Origin: Chthonomonadaceae bacterium
GTDB lineage: Bacteria > Armatimonadota > Chthonomonadetes > Chthonomonadales > Chthonomonadaceae
Length of the DNA: 64,000 bases
Reading direction: 5' to 3'
NCBI GenBank assembly: GCA_027459665.1
Contig: DAIDHN010000010.1
Location: 1 to 64,000, forward strand
The notes under the pieces were generated by a model that ran no database searches, was not told the DNA's origin, and saw nothing but the letters and a program-made list of their open reading frames with translations. Shown here one piece after another: positions 29,033-37,252 of the stretch. A program made the translations under genes and the position numbers. Position 1 is the stretch's first letter. The number at the start of each line of letters is the position of its first letter.

Positions 29033-31075
29033 CTATTGTGCATGACGCAGCACAAGCGAGGCGAGGTTGATGGGAGACCAGTTTTGAGGGTCGGCTGGCC
29101 TTACTGTAACAGTAAGATCGCCGGCAGCATCAATATGAAGTGTGCCGCAGTCTATAGACTGGTAGGTGTTCCATGCACCTGTGTTTACCGCCTGCGCTGT
29201 TACACTGCTGTTTGCAGCACTTACAATGAAGGCTGGTGGATTGGCTGTGCAGGAGACCCGGGCTTCTACTTTCCATGCGCCAGTCTGCGTGACAGAGGCA
29301 TGCCAGACCGCGTAGCCTTTTGCGCTGTCCCAAAACCCAATATCCTGAGTTCCATTGACTTCGGTTTGCAGTCCTCCATGCAGTTCGGCCTCATTGGGGG
29401 TAAGGTTCAGAACTCCGTTTGCCTCTGTTACCGGCGGCAGGGGGGGCATGACAGGCTTTGACTGAGAAGCATTCAGACCTTCTATCTTCACCACCCATGC
29501 ATAGTCGCAGGGAGGGTTTTGGGGAAGTGTGATCTCCAACCCTTCAGGCGTTCTGCGGAAGTCTACCTTGCGGGGGCTTCCCAGCAGAGTAACCTTGCGA
29601 ATGTTCCCCACGATGCCTGGTGCATTGGAGGCGAGTGAGCGAATGAGCAGTTTGCGGTCTGCCGGCCAGCCGAAAGTTGCCGCATACAAAGTATTGCCTT
29701 TTGTGGTGAATCGAAAGTCTTTGTGTGTAAGCGTATCATTGCCGCTGTCGTTGCCGGGAAGCCCTGAGCCTTCTCCGTAAATTCCCCATGGCCTGGTATC
29801 GTGAATAGCTTCACTATTCACCTGCATCCAGTCTGTAAAGCCTTGCAGAAAGAGGAACTCATCCGGGTCGGGCGATCCATCTCCCTTGAGCGGGATATTG
29901 AGCATAAGGTTGCCGTTTTTGCTTACTATATCCAGCAGCATTCTGGCTACCTGAAAGGGTGTTTTGTATCGATGATTTTCGTACAGCGAAAGCTGGTAGT
30001 GCCAGTTGCCAATGCAGGTATCTGTCTGCCACGGCAGAGCTTCAATGCCCTGCGTACGACCCCGTTCATGGTCTTCAACCATCGACATTCTCTGCTGGTC
30101 GTTCAGCCCTTTTCCATTGAGCACCACATTTACCCTGCCATCGCGCTTTACGCTCTGGTTATAGTAGTATGCTGCAATTTTGAGACCTATATCGCTTACG
30201 GGGTAAAAGGGGAGTACAGTATCATCGAAATAGAGCACATCAGGGTGATATTTGTCTATTAGGTCAACGACCCTGTTGTAGAATTTTGTGAGGTATGCCT
30301 GATCAGGCTTTACGCAGTGAGGGTCTGTAAATTCCCATGAAAAAGCGCCAGGTTTGTGGTTTTGCGCATACAGCTGCACATTTGGGTTGAGGCCCTGCCA
30401 CCACAACCCGCTGCCGTTGGCTTCGGTCATTACCCCATCGTATGGAATGCCCTTGTACGGCCCTTTTGTGTCTGCACCCTGTGCCACCTCAAACCAGTTC
30501 CAGGCATGTGAGGCATGAACAGAAACCCCGAATTTTAGCCCTGCGTCTCTTGCTGCTTTTGCCCATGTTCCTACAATATTTTTCATGGGGCCAATTTTTG
30601 TAGAGTTCCAGGGCTGGTAGTCGCTGTCCCAGCAGTCAAAATTATCGTGATGATTTGCCAGTGCAAAAAAGTACCTCGCCCCCGCTGCCTTGTAGAGAGA
30701 AATCAGTTTTTCAGGTTCCCATGCATCTGTTTTCCAGATATGGTCAATGTCTTTGAAGCCGAATTTAGAGGGGTGCCCATAATGCTTCACATGGTATTCA
30801 TACTGCTCGCTGCCTTCCTGATACATACCTCTTGCGTACCAGTCACCCTGCTCTGGAACGCACTGTGCACTCCAGTGTGCCCAGATGCCGAACTTTGCGT
30901 TTCTAAACCACTCGGGGCACTTATAGTTTTGCAGAGAATCCCAGTTAGGCTGAAATGGTCCATCCATGTCGGGGCGTTTTGCGGCTGAGGCAGTCTGTGC
31001 TGCTGTGGGAAGCAGGGTGAAGCCTGCTGCAGCTGCAGCACTTTTGCGCAAAAATTTTCTACGTGAAAGCAACAT
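29033..31075 (-). CDS. Secreted alpha-L-fucosidase, GH29
   Basis: A 680-residue enzyme exported by the Tat route: SRRKFLRKSA then a hydrophobic stretch at the N-terminus. The GH29 catalytic domain spans about residues 45-440, with KFGIWAHW, ANHHDNFDCWDS and VLYFDDTVLPF, where Asp284 is the probable nucleophile. The C-terminal 200 residues form beta-rich domains that may bind carbohydrate. AGGAG lies 6 bases before the ATG. It is a single gene. A second, signal-less GH29 at 50242-51540 suggests one outside and one inside enzyme. Confidence 0.93.
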   Translation of the reverse strand: MLLSRRKFLRKSAAAAAGFTLLPTAAQTASAAKRPDMDGPFQPNWDSLQNYKCPEWFRNAKFGIWAHWSAQCVPEQGDWYARGMYQEGSEQYEYHVKHYGHPSKFGFKDIDHIWKTDAWEPEKLISLYKAAGARYFFALANHHDNFDCWDSDYQPWNSTKIGPMKNIVGTWAKAARDAGLKFGVSVHASHAWNWFEVAQGADTKGPYKGIPYDGVMTEANGSGLWWQGLNPNVQLYAQNHKPGAFSWEFTDPHCVKPDQAYLTKFYNRVVDLIDKYHPDVLYFDDTVLPFYPVSDIGLKIAAYYYNQSVKRDGRVNVVLNGKGLNDQQRMSMVEDHERGRTQGIEALPWQTDTCIGNWHYQLSLYENHRYKTPFQVARMLLDIVSKNGNLMLNIPLKGDGSPDPDEFLFLQGFTDWMQVNSEAIHDTRPWGIYGEGSGLPGNDSGNDTLTHKDFRFTTKGNTLYAATFGWPADRKLLIRSLASNAPGIVGNIRKVTLLGSPRKVDFRRTPEGLEITLPQNPPCDYAWVVKIEGLNASQSKPVMPPLPPVTEANGVLNLTPNEAELHGGLQTEVNGTQDIGFWDSAKGYAVWHASVTQTGAWKVEARVSCTANPPAFIVSAANSSVTAQAVNTGAWNTYQSIDCGTLHIDAAGDLTVTVRPADPQNWSPINLASLVLRHAQ

Positions 31076-31318
31076 GACATACTCCTAAATCTAGTTCTAT
31101 ATGAACGGCAACCTGTAATAGAGAAAAATTCAATGGGCATGCAGAGTATTCCTGCCTAAGATTGCGCTAAGTTAATTTGAGATACCGTTTCTTGGTGTAG
31201 TAACGGCTTTTTTGTATGCTCTACGAATATGTTAAGGTTTGCGAACCAACTGTATGTGTATAACAGATGACAGAGATGCTATTTATGTCATAATTTGGGG
31301 TGTTGGAAAGGTGGAGAG

Positions 31319-32677
31319 ATGAGCATATTCAATGGCAGCCGCCTGCCTTTGCACACGTTCAAACTAGATGTAGAGCGAATGCGAAAAGGGTGGTACTCAG
31401 ATAAGTATTTTTACAACACTGTAGAAGTGCTGCGAACCCTGGCAAACAGAGGGTATCGGTACAGTAATCAGCATGTGCAGAAAGACGGCAGCTTAGCAGG
31501 AATATCTATTGGTGATATCGAAGTAGAGATGCAGTGGTTTACGCGCCGCAAGCCTTATTCTGTTGTTGCTGGGGTAGACAAGGCGCTGGCTATACTGCAG
31601 ACATGCACCGGCTTTTATCGTGAAGACGGGCTGTGGGAAGATACCTACAGCAACTTTGAGGTAGAGGCAGTGCATGACGGGGTTATTGTGAACTATGATT
31701 CTGACCCGATGCATGTGCAGCCTGTATTGAGAGTGCGCGGCTGCTATCGAGATTTCGCCATGCTCGAAACCCCTACCCTGGGAGCGCTTACACGGGGTAC
31801 GCGAATAGCTACCAATGTTTATAAGGTAATGGAAGCAGCACAGGGCAAAGACGTGCTTTATTTTCCTGCTCGATTTGATGCACATGAATTGCAGGCCGCC
31901 GATGGATATGCCTACCATATAGCAGTGCAGGCTTACAATCAGCGCAGGGGGCGCAAAGCCGGCACCCATGTTTCTACCGACGAACAGGGAGACTGGTGGG
32001 GCGGCGCAGGCGGCGGAACAGTGGCGCATGCAGCCATAGCCTGTTTTCTGGGTGATACCGCAGAGACCATGATGTGCTTTGCCGATGTGCTGCCCCCGGC
32101 AGTGCCCCGCATTGCACTGGTGGATTTTCATAACGACTGTATTGCAGACACCCTTCAAACCATGCGGCGCATGTTTGACCGCTACCGGCAGCTGCTGGAA
32201 GACGGACAGGAAGCGGAAGCTATGCGCTACAAACTCTATGGTGTACGGCCTGATACCGGCGGGTTGATGCGGGATGTGAGTTTGGAGCCATTGGGAGACC
32301 CCCGCCTTGACAATGGAGTGAACCCCAGACTCTGTTTTCGTTTGAGAGCAGCTATGGATGACGCCTGGAAAAACTGGGGGCTGCCGCTGGCATGGCAGGA
32401 GCACGCCGAGAACTGGTGCCGCGGCGTTAAGCTGGTGGTAACAGGTGGATTTACTCCCGAACGCATACGCAGTTTTGAACAGATGGGGGTGCCTGTAGAT
32501 GTATACGGAGTGGGCTCTGCTCTGCTCTCGAACTGTTCTGAGCATGGCACTGCCAACGATTTTACTGCCGATATAGTTCGTGTCAAGATAGACGGAGAAT
32601 GGGTTTCTATGTCGAAGGTTGGGCGTACTGCCTGCGATAACCCTGATTTACAGCCTGCCGAGAGACTGATGGAATAG
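31319..32677 (+). CDS. Nicotinate phosphoribosyltransferase family protein
   Basis: A 452-residue protein with the C-terminal core of nicotinate phosphoribosyltransferase: VDFHNDC, the phosphate-binding region with RPDTGGLMRDVSL, then VTGGFTPERIRSFEQMGVPVDVYGVGS. The family makes nicotinate mononucleotide from nicotinate and PRPP in NAD salvage. The N-terminal half also fits, but its company (an unrecognised protein and a ComB phosphatase, in one operon) is odd for NAD salvage, so a different substrate is possible. ATG 31319 is chosen because GGTGGAGAG lies just before it; an in-frame TTG at 31295 is less likely. Confidence 0.85.
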   Translation: MSIFNGSRLPLHTFKLDVERMRKGWYSDKYFYNTVEVLRTLANRGYRYSNQHVQKDGSLAGISIGDIEVEMQWFTRRKPYSVVAGVDKALAILQTCTGFYREDGLWEDTYSNFEVEAVHDGVIVNYDSDPMHVQPVLRVRGCYRDFAMLETPTLGALTRGTRIATNVYKVMEAAQGKDVLYFPARFDAHELQAADGYAYHIAVQAYNQRRGRKAGTHVSTDEQGDWWGGAGGGTVAHAAIACFLGDTAETMMCFADVLPPAVPRIALVDFHNDCIADTLQTMRRMFDRYRQLLEDGQEAEAMRYKLYGVRPDTGGLMRDVSLEPLGDPRLDNGVNPRLCFRLRAAMDDAWKNWGLPLAWQEHAENWCRGVKLVVTGGFTPERIRSFEQMGVPVDVYGVGSALLSNCSEHGTANDFTADIVRVKIDGEWVSMSKVGRTACDNPDLQPAERLME

Positions 32678-32694
32678 TTAAGGAGCATAGAGCG

Positions 32695-33345
32695 ATGATA
32701 CAAGTGAGCAGCGAAACACTGCAGAATGTGAAGCATAGCTGGCGTTTGGCAAAACCATTTATCACTCCTGTGAAGAGTGTTCAGCGCGATGGAGTACATT
32801 ATAGGCTGTGGGTTTCCTCTTACAAACTTCCTGCACTCATCACCCTGCCTCCACGCCCTGTCAGGCTGGCGGCTGTGGCGCCTGTGGCTCCTGATTTGAA
32901 AATGGTATTTGGCGCAGCTAAACTGGTGCGCGATTTGGGGGCAGACAGAGTGCAGTATGAAGCCATGTTGGCATCTCCTCTTTTGCCGGGGGCGGCATTT
33001 GCAGGCACAGGTGCGCGCTACAAGTTTGCGAAAACCATGTTGGCGGTGATACTGGATGAGTACAAACAGCTGGTGCCGTCTGCCATGGGGCGTTCGCTGA
33101 GAAAATGCGCCGAGCTTGCACGCCAGTCTGATTGTACCGGTTTGATTGTGCCTGACTTTACTGCAAACCTGATTGTTCAGCCCAACTGGTTAACTGAACA
33201 GCAGCGTAAAGAAACCGCTGAGCAGACAGCGCTGCTCACGCTGGAGGCGCTGAAAGGCTGCAAGGGCTTGATTGAACAGGTGGAACTGTGGTGCTGGGAA
33301 CCAGAAAACGCCTTTGCATGGCAGCGTGAGCTGGAACGCATATAA
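32695..33345 (+). CDS. Unrecognised protein in the NAPRT-ComB operon
   Basis: A soluble 216-residue protein without signal peptide. Conserved-looking blocks are VAPVAPDLKMVFGAAKLVRD, PLLPGAAFAGTGARYKFAK and GLIVPDFTANLIV. I do not recognise the family. The arrangement of glycine/proline-rich turns between short strands and helices suggests an alpha/beta enzyme or binding fold. It starts 17 bases after the phosphoribosyltransferase homologue and its stop overlaps the comB start (TAATG), so the three are made together. Confidence 0.75.
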   Translation: MIQVSSETLQNVKHSWRLAKPFITPVKSVQRDGVHYRLWVSSYKLPALITLPPRPVRLAAVAPVAPDLKMVFGAAKLVRDLGADRVQYEAMLASPLLPGAAFAGTGARYKFAKTMLAVILDEYKQLVPSAMGRSLRKCAELARQSDCTGLIVPDFTANLIVQPNWLTEQQRKETAEQTALLTLEALKGCKGLIEQVELWCWEPENAFAWQRELERI

Positions 33346-34103
33346 TGCACAACACGGCACTTCGGGTGGCATTTCTACCCGAACAGGTGATAAATGCAGG
33401 CAATTCAGTGTGTATTGTGCTGGATGTACTGCGTGCCACAACCTGCATGGCAGTACTTTTTTCACGCAGGTGCCCGCGTATTTACGCATCTGATTCTCAT
33501 GAAAAAGCACGCGCCTTTGCTCGGCCAAGGGGGTTTGCTCTTTGCGGTGAGGTGGGAGGATTGCGCGTAGAAGGATTTGATTTTGGTAATTCTCCCGTAG
33601 AATTCACCAGCAATGACTTTTTAGGAAAACCTGTAACACTTTCCACCACAAACGGCACCAAAGCGATTGCCCGTATATCTGAGGCACCCTGCGTGCTAGC
33701 GGGAGCGGCTGTAAATATGCAGGCGGCAGCAACTGCGGCATGGATGGCTGCCCAGGAAACCGACAGGGATATTACCCTGGTGTGCAGTGGTACAGATGAA
33801 TACTTTACACTGGAAGATGCAGTGGTGGCAGGTATGTATGTAGAGCGTTTGCAGAGTTTTTCGTCGGTACAGCAGCCAGTTACCATCACCGATTCGGCAC
33901 TTGCTGCCATGCGTCTTGCCGCATCACCCAGTGGTTTGCTGCGCAATATAATGGAGGGGTATCATGCCCAAAAGCTATGTGATTTGGGTTTTGGTGCTGA
34001 TGTGGAGTACTGTGCGCAGGTTGACATTCTACATAATGCACCCGTGCTTGTAACAGAGCGATATGCCGACCAGGTAGAAGCGCCTCTGCTGCTTGCCGTA
34101 TAG
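33345..34103 (+). CDS. comB: ComB-type 2-phosphosulfolactate phosphatase
   Basis: ComB removes phosphate from 2-phosphosulfolactate, a step in coenzyme M synthesis in methanogens. Bacterial homologues are widespread but their role is often unclear. This 252-residue protein has the family blocks VLDVLRATTCMAVLFSRR near the N-terminus, ALCGEVGGLRVEGFDFGNSP, LSTTNGTKAI and LVCSGTDEYFTLEDAVVAG. Its start overlaps the upstream stop by one base. No other sulfolactate or coenzyme M gene is present, so the actual substrate is uncertain. It ends 2 bases before the convergent permease gene. Confidence 0.88.
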   Translation: MHNTALRVAFLPEQVINAGNSVCIVLDVLRATTCMAVLFSRRCPRIYASDSHEKARAFARPRGFALCGEVGGLRVEGFDFGNSPVEFTSNDFLGKPVTLSTTNGTKAIARISEAPCVLAGAAVNMQAAATAAWMAAQETDRDITLVCSGTDEYFTLEDAVVAGMYVERLQSFSSVQQPVTITDSALAAMRLAASPSGLLRNIMEGYHAQKLCDLGFGADVEYCAQVDILHNAPVLVTERYADQVEAPLLLAV

Positions 34104-34105
34104 CA

Positions 34106-35107
34106 TTATATTGTTTTGTAATTTCTTCTTCCCGGGCCAAACCGGTCATACAATACAGCAAGAATAATTACCGTGCCAATAATCATCTCTTGCAGCTCAG
34201 GGCCGTATCCTTTCAATTCGCAGCCATTGCGTATGGTGAAAATAAGCAGCGCTCCAATCAGCGCACCCGGAATGCCTCCCTGCCCTCCAAACAGTGAAGT
34301 GCCGCCCAGTACAGTGGCGGCAATAGAATCGAGTTCATAGCCAATCCCGGCATCCTTTGAGGCCACCCCGGCTCTGGCGACGCTGACAATGGCTGCTACC
34401 CCTGCCATGAGGCCAGACAGCATGAATATAAGAACCGTGAGATTTTTCACCTTGATGCCTGAAAGCCGCGTAGCTTCGGGATTGCTGCCCATTGCATACA
34501 GCGATCTTCCCACCACTGTTCTGGAGAGAAATATGTGTACAACAATGGCAGCTACTGCAAGCACCAGTACTGCATAGGGAATGCCGTCTCGCGTTGCGCT
34601 GCCAAAAAGTTCTCCATATCCAAATACAGATAACCTGGCTGGAGCTTGTATGTCTACAGAATGAGACAGCACGCCAGCCGCTCCATGTACTATGCTGAGT
34701 GCACCCAGGGTTACTATGAAAGAGGGGATGCCTCCCCATGCTGTTACCAGCCCGTTCAGCAGGCCGCACCCTGCCCCTGCCAAACATGAAAGCAGTATGA
34801 GCAGCGGGATAGGAAGAGGGTGGTGTATCGCTGCCAGTGAGATGACAATGCCGCAGAAGGCCATGATAGCGCCAACAGAAAGATCGATGTTTGCGGTGAT
34901 GATGACAATAGTTTGACCGCAAGCCAGTATGGCTACCACGGCAGCCTGTATTGCAATTTGTTTCAGATTGTCTCTTGTAGCAAAGTGTGGGGCTACTCTC
35001 CAAAGCACAAGATCGAGCAGAAGAAGGAAAGACAGAGGCGCTATGATTCCTGAAAATTTCGATAAGAGGTATTTTAGGGAAATGCGGCTGGGATTGGCAG
35101 AGATCAA
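34106..35107 (-). CDS. CUT2-type sugar ABC transporter permease
   Basis: A 333-residue inner-membrane permease of the RbsC type, with about ten helices. Diagnostic stretches are TANIDLSVGAIMAF, GIPSFIVTLGALSIVHGAA, YAMGSNPEATRLSGIKV and ATVLGGTSLFGGQGG. The frame extends to 35242 but the true start is most likely TTG at 35105-35107, because AGGAG stands 6 bases upstream and the added residues are not like the family. It has its own strong promoter. It should partner with the ATPase at 13603-15105, as no other candidate is in the window, but that pairing is inferred. Confidence 0.9.
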   Translation of the reverse strand: MISANPSRISLKYLLSKFSGIIAPLSFLLLLDLVLWRVAPHFATRDNLKQIAIQAAVVAILACGQTIVIITANIDLSVGAIMAFCGIVISLAAIHHPLPIPLLILLSCLAGAGCGLLNGLVTAWGGIPSFIVTLGALSIVHGAAGVLSHSVDIQAPARLSVFGYGELFGSATRDGIPYAVLVLAVAAIVVHIFLSRTVVGRSLYAMGSNPEATRLSGIKVKNLTVLIFMLSGLMAGVAAIVSVARAGVASKDAGIGYELDSIAATVLGGTSLFGGQGGIPGALIGALLIFTIRNGCELKGYGPELQEMIIGTVIILAVLYDRFGPGRRNYKTI

Positions 35108-35135
35108 ATTAAGCTCCTGACTTGTTATATTTCTA

Positions 35136-35164
35136 ATTATACAGAGGGATGCCTCGGAAGTCAA
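35136..35164 (-). promoter_or_regulatory. Near-consensus promoter of the sugar permease
   Basis: On the minus strand, TTGACT (complement of 35159-35164) is followed after exactly 17 bases by TATAAT (complement of 35136-35141). Transcription would start about 20 bases before the TTG start codon. This is the best sigma-70-type promoter in the window. Confidence 0.8.
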
Positions 35165-35276
35165 TTGGAAAAGAGAGTAATTCTGCAGCAATGGGCAGGT
35201 AAATGCTGCTTCGAAGAGGAAATGGTAGCAGAAATGCAGCAACTATGTACATTCGTTCATCAACAGGAGCCTGCGA

Positions 35277-37226
35277 ATGCGTTCGATACTCTCATCTTTT
35301 ACATCATGTTTACTTATAGCGTGCTGCATGCCGGCATTTGCATTGCATCTTACTCCGTATCCTGTGCATATAACCAGAGAAAACGGAATATTTACTTTAA
35401 ACAAAAACACCAGCATTTATCTAAATACAAAAGATGCTGAGGCAGTTGGCCGTCTGCTTGCAAAGCGTTTGCGGCTGGTTACGGGGTATGCGCTGCCATT
35501 TACACGTTACAAAAAGAAGAACGAGATTGCGCTGCAACTGAGCAGCAAATGTTCTGTTGCATACCCTGAAGGCTATCTTCTGTCTGTAGAGCCTGCTGGC
35601 ATACAAATAGAAGCGCAAAAGCCTGCTGGTCTGTTTTATGGAATTGATACTCTGTATCAGCTTTTACCGGTATCTGTTATGAGCAGTACTGCACAGCATA
35701 AAACACACTGGCAGGTAAGATGCGTGCGTATTGCCGACTGGCCGCGCTTTTCATGGCGCGGCCTCATGCTGGATTCTGCCAGACACCTGCAGAGCGTGCA
35801 GTTTATCAGGCAGACTATAAGACGCATGGCCTACTACAAACTGAATACTCTTCACTGGCACTTGTCGGATGGGCAGGGATGGCGTTTACAACTCAATGGC
35901 TATCCTGCACTCACCAGCACAGGAGCCTGGCGAATTGATAATGGAAAACGCTATGGCGGTTTTTACACCGAAAGTGAAGTTAGAGAACTTACCGCCTATG
36001 CAAAAGCCCGGTTTATTCGCATTATTCCAGAGATAGATATGCCGGCACACTGCCAGGCTCTGCTGGCCTCCTATCCACAGCTGGGGTGCACATCGGGTCC
36101 TTTTCATGTTCTCAGCCTGGCTCCTTCAGAGGGAACAGATGATGTGATTGATCCTGCAAAAGCATCTACCTACCAGCTTCTGGAAGGGATACTGACCAAG
36201 CTGATGCGCCTTTTTCCCTCGCACATACTGCACATTGGAGGTGATGAGTGCCCTGTGTCTCAGTGGCAGGAAGCGCCAGACTGTCTGGCGCTTATGAAGC
36301 GCAAGGGAATGACAAACCCGTATCAGCTTGAAAACTATTTTGCAAACAAACTTGCTGCATTTTTACAGCAGAATGGCTGGCAGATGGAGGGATGGAACGA
36401 ATTGCTCTATACTGGGCCGCTGCCGCAGGGAGTAATTGTACAGCAGTGGAATAGCCCCGATGCAGCGGTGCAGGCTATACAGCAGGGACATGCAGTTGTT
36501 TCCTCACTCACCCACTATGCCTATTTTGACTACAGTTACGACACCACTACACTTGGACGCGTATATCGTTTCAATCCGATGCCGGCGGGCCTATCTCCCA
36601 AACAGAAAAAACTGCTTCTTGGCCCAGAAGCCTGCCTGTGGACAGAAACCAAGCCTACCGATTCTGTTGCAGACAGTTTTATATGGCCCAGACTGCTGGC
36701 GATTGCAGAAGCAGGCTGGACGCCGCAGGCAGAAAAGAACTGGAAGCGTTTTGTAAAAAGCCTCACTGCCTCACAGTATGCACGTTTGGCCCTAATGGGG
36801 GTAGACGCTCCCAGGGGGGTGGAGGAACTGCTGGCCGACAGCAATTTTACGCCGCATGTTACAGTGGCCCAGTGGCTGCCTGCACAGATGTCGGAAAAGT
36901 GGGAAACACTTACCTGGAATATCACTGCCAGCATTCATAAAAGCGGCAGATATAGAATGCATCTAACCTATACACAGGGCGGAGACGGTATACATATAAA
37001 GAGCGTTGAACTGCGGCAGAATGGCCAGCGCATTAGTATAGATCAGCACGCCGGCTGGGCTGGCGACGTTTCACACAGCAACGACTATATCATCAACATC
37101 CCTGCCTATCAGCCGGGGGAGCAGTACACCCTGAGCGTGCAGCTGCGCTGCGACGGCGGGGTGGATTCGCAGGGCAAGCTGGTAATGTACGGGCCAGACC
37201 CTGCAGTGAAGGGGGAGACTGGATAG
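35277..37226 (+). CDS. Secreted beta-N-acetylhexosaminidase, GH20
   Basis: A 649-residue exported enzyme that removes terminal N-acetylglucosamine or N-acetylgalactosamine. A Sec signal peptide ends near residue 22 (MPAFALHL). A GH20b-type domain precedes the catalytic barrel, which has GLMLDSARHLQS, YKLNTLHWHLSDGQGWR, IPEIDMPAH and the catalytic pair in HIGGDECP (Asp323, Glu324). A C-terminal beta-sandwich follows from about residue 530. AGGAG lies 7 bases before the ATG. It is probably transcribed alone. Likely substrates are chitin-derived or peptidoglycan- or glycoprotein-derived oligosaccharides. Confidence 0.95.
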   Translation: MRSILSSFTSCLLIACCMPAFALHLTPYPVHITRENGIFTLNKNTSIYLNTKDAEAVGRLLAKRLRLVTGYALPFTRYKKKNEIALQLSSKCSVAYPEGYLLSVEPAGIQIEAQKPAGLFYGIDTLYQLLPVSVMSSTAQHKTHWQVRCVRIADWPRFSWRGLMLDSARHLQSVQFIRQTIRRMAYYKLNTLHWHLSDGQGWRLQLNGYPALTSTGAWRIDNGKRYGGFYTESEVRELTAYAKARFIRIIPEIDMPAHCQALLASYPQLGCTSGPFHVLSLAPSEGTDDVIDPAKASTYQLLEGILTKLMRLFPSHILHIGGDECPVSQWQEAPDCLALMKRKGMTNPYQLENYFANKLAAFLQQNGWQMEGWNELLYTGPLPQGVIVQQWNSPDAAVQAIQQGHAVVSSLTHYAYFDYSYDTTTLGRVYRFNPMPAGLSPKQKKLLLGPEACLWTETKPTDSVADSFIWPRLLAIAEAGWTPQAEKNWKRFVKSLTASQYARLALMGVDAPRGVEELLADSNFTPHVTVAQWLPAQMSEKWETLTWNITASIHKSGRYRMHLTYTQGGDGIHIKSVELRQNGQRISIDQHAGWAGDVSHSNDYIINIPAYQPGEQYTLSVQLRCDGGVDSQGKLVMYGPDPAVKGETG

Positions 37227-37252
37227 TCTGGCCAGTTATCGTTTCATTCTTT

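Noticed and set aside
31226-31241. GGTTTGCGAACC-like dyad in the GH29/NAPRT gap
   Set aside because: Only the outer four bases on each side are symmetric and no second copy is found; too weak to call an operator.
31493-32545. 350-codon minus-strand frame
   Set aside because: It is wholly antisense to the NAPRT homologue, has no family features and no ribosome site; it is a shadow frame.
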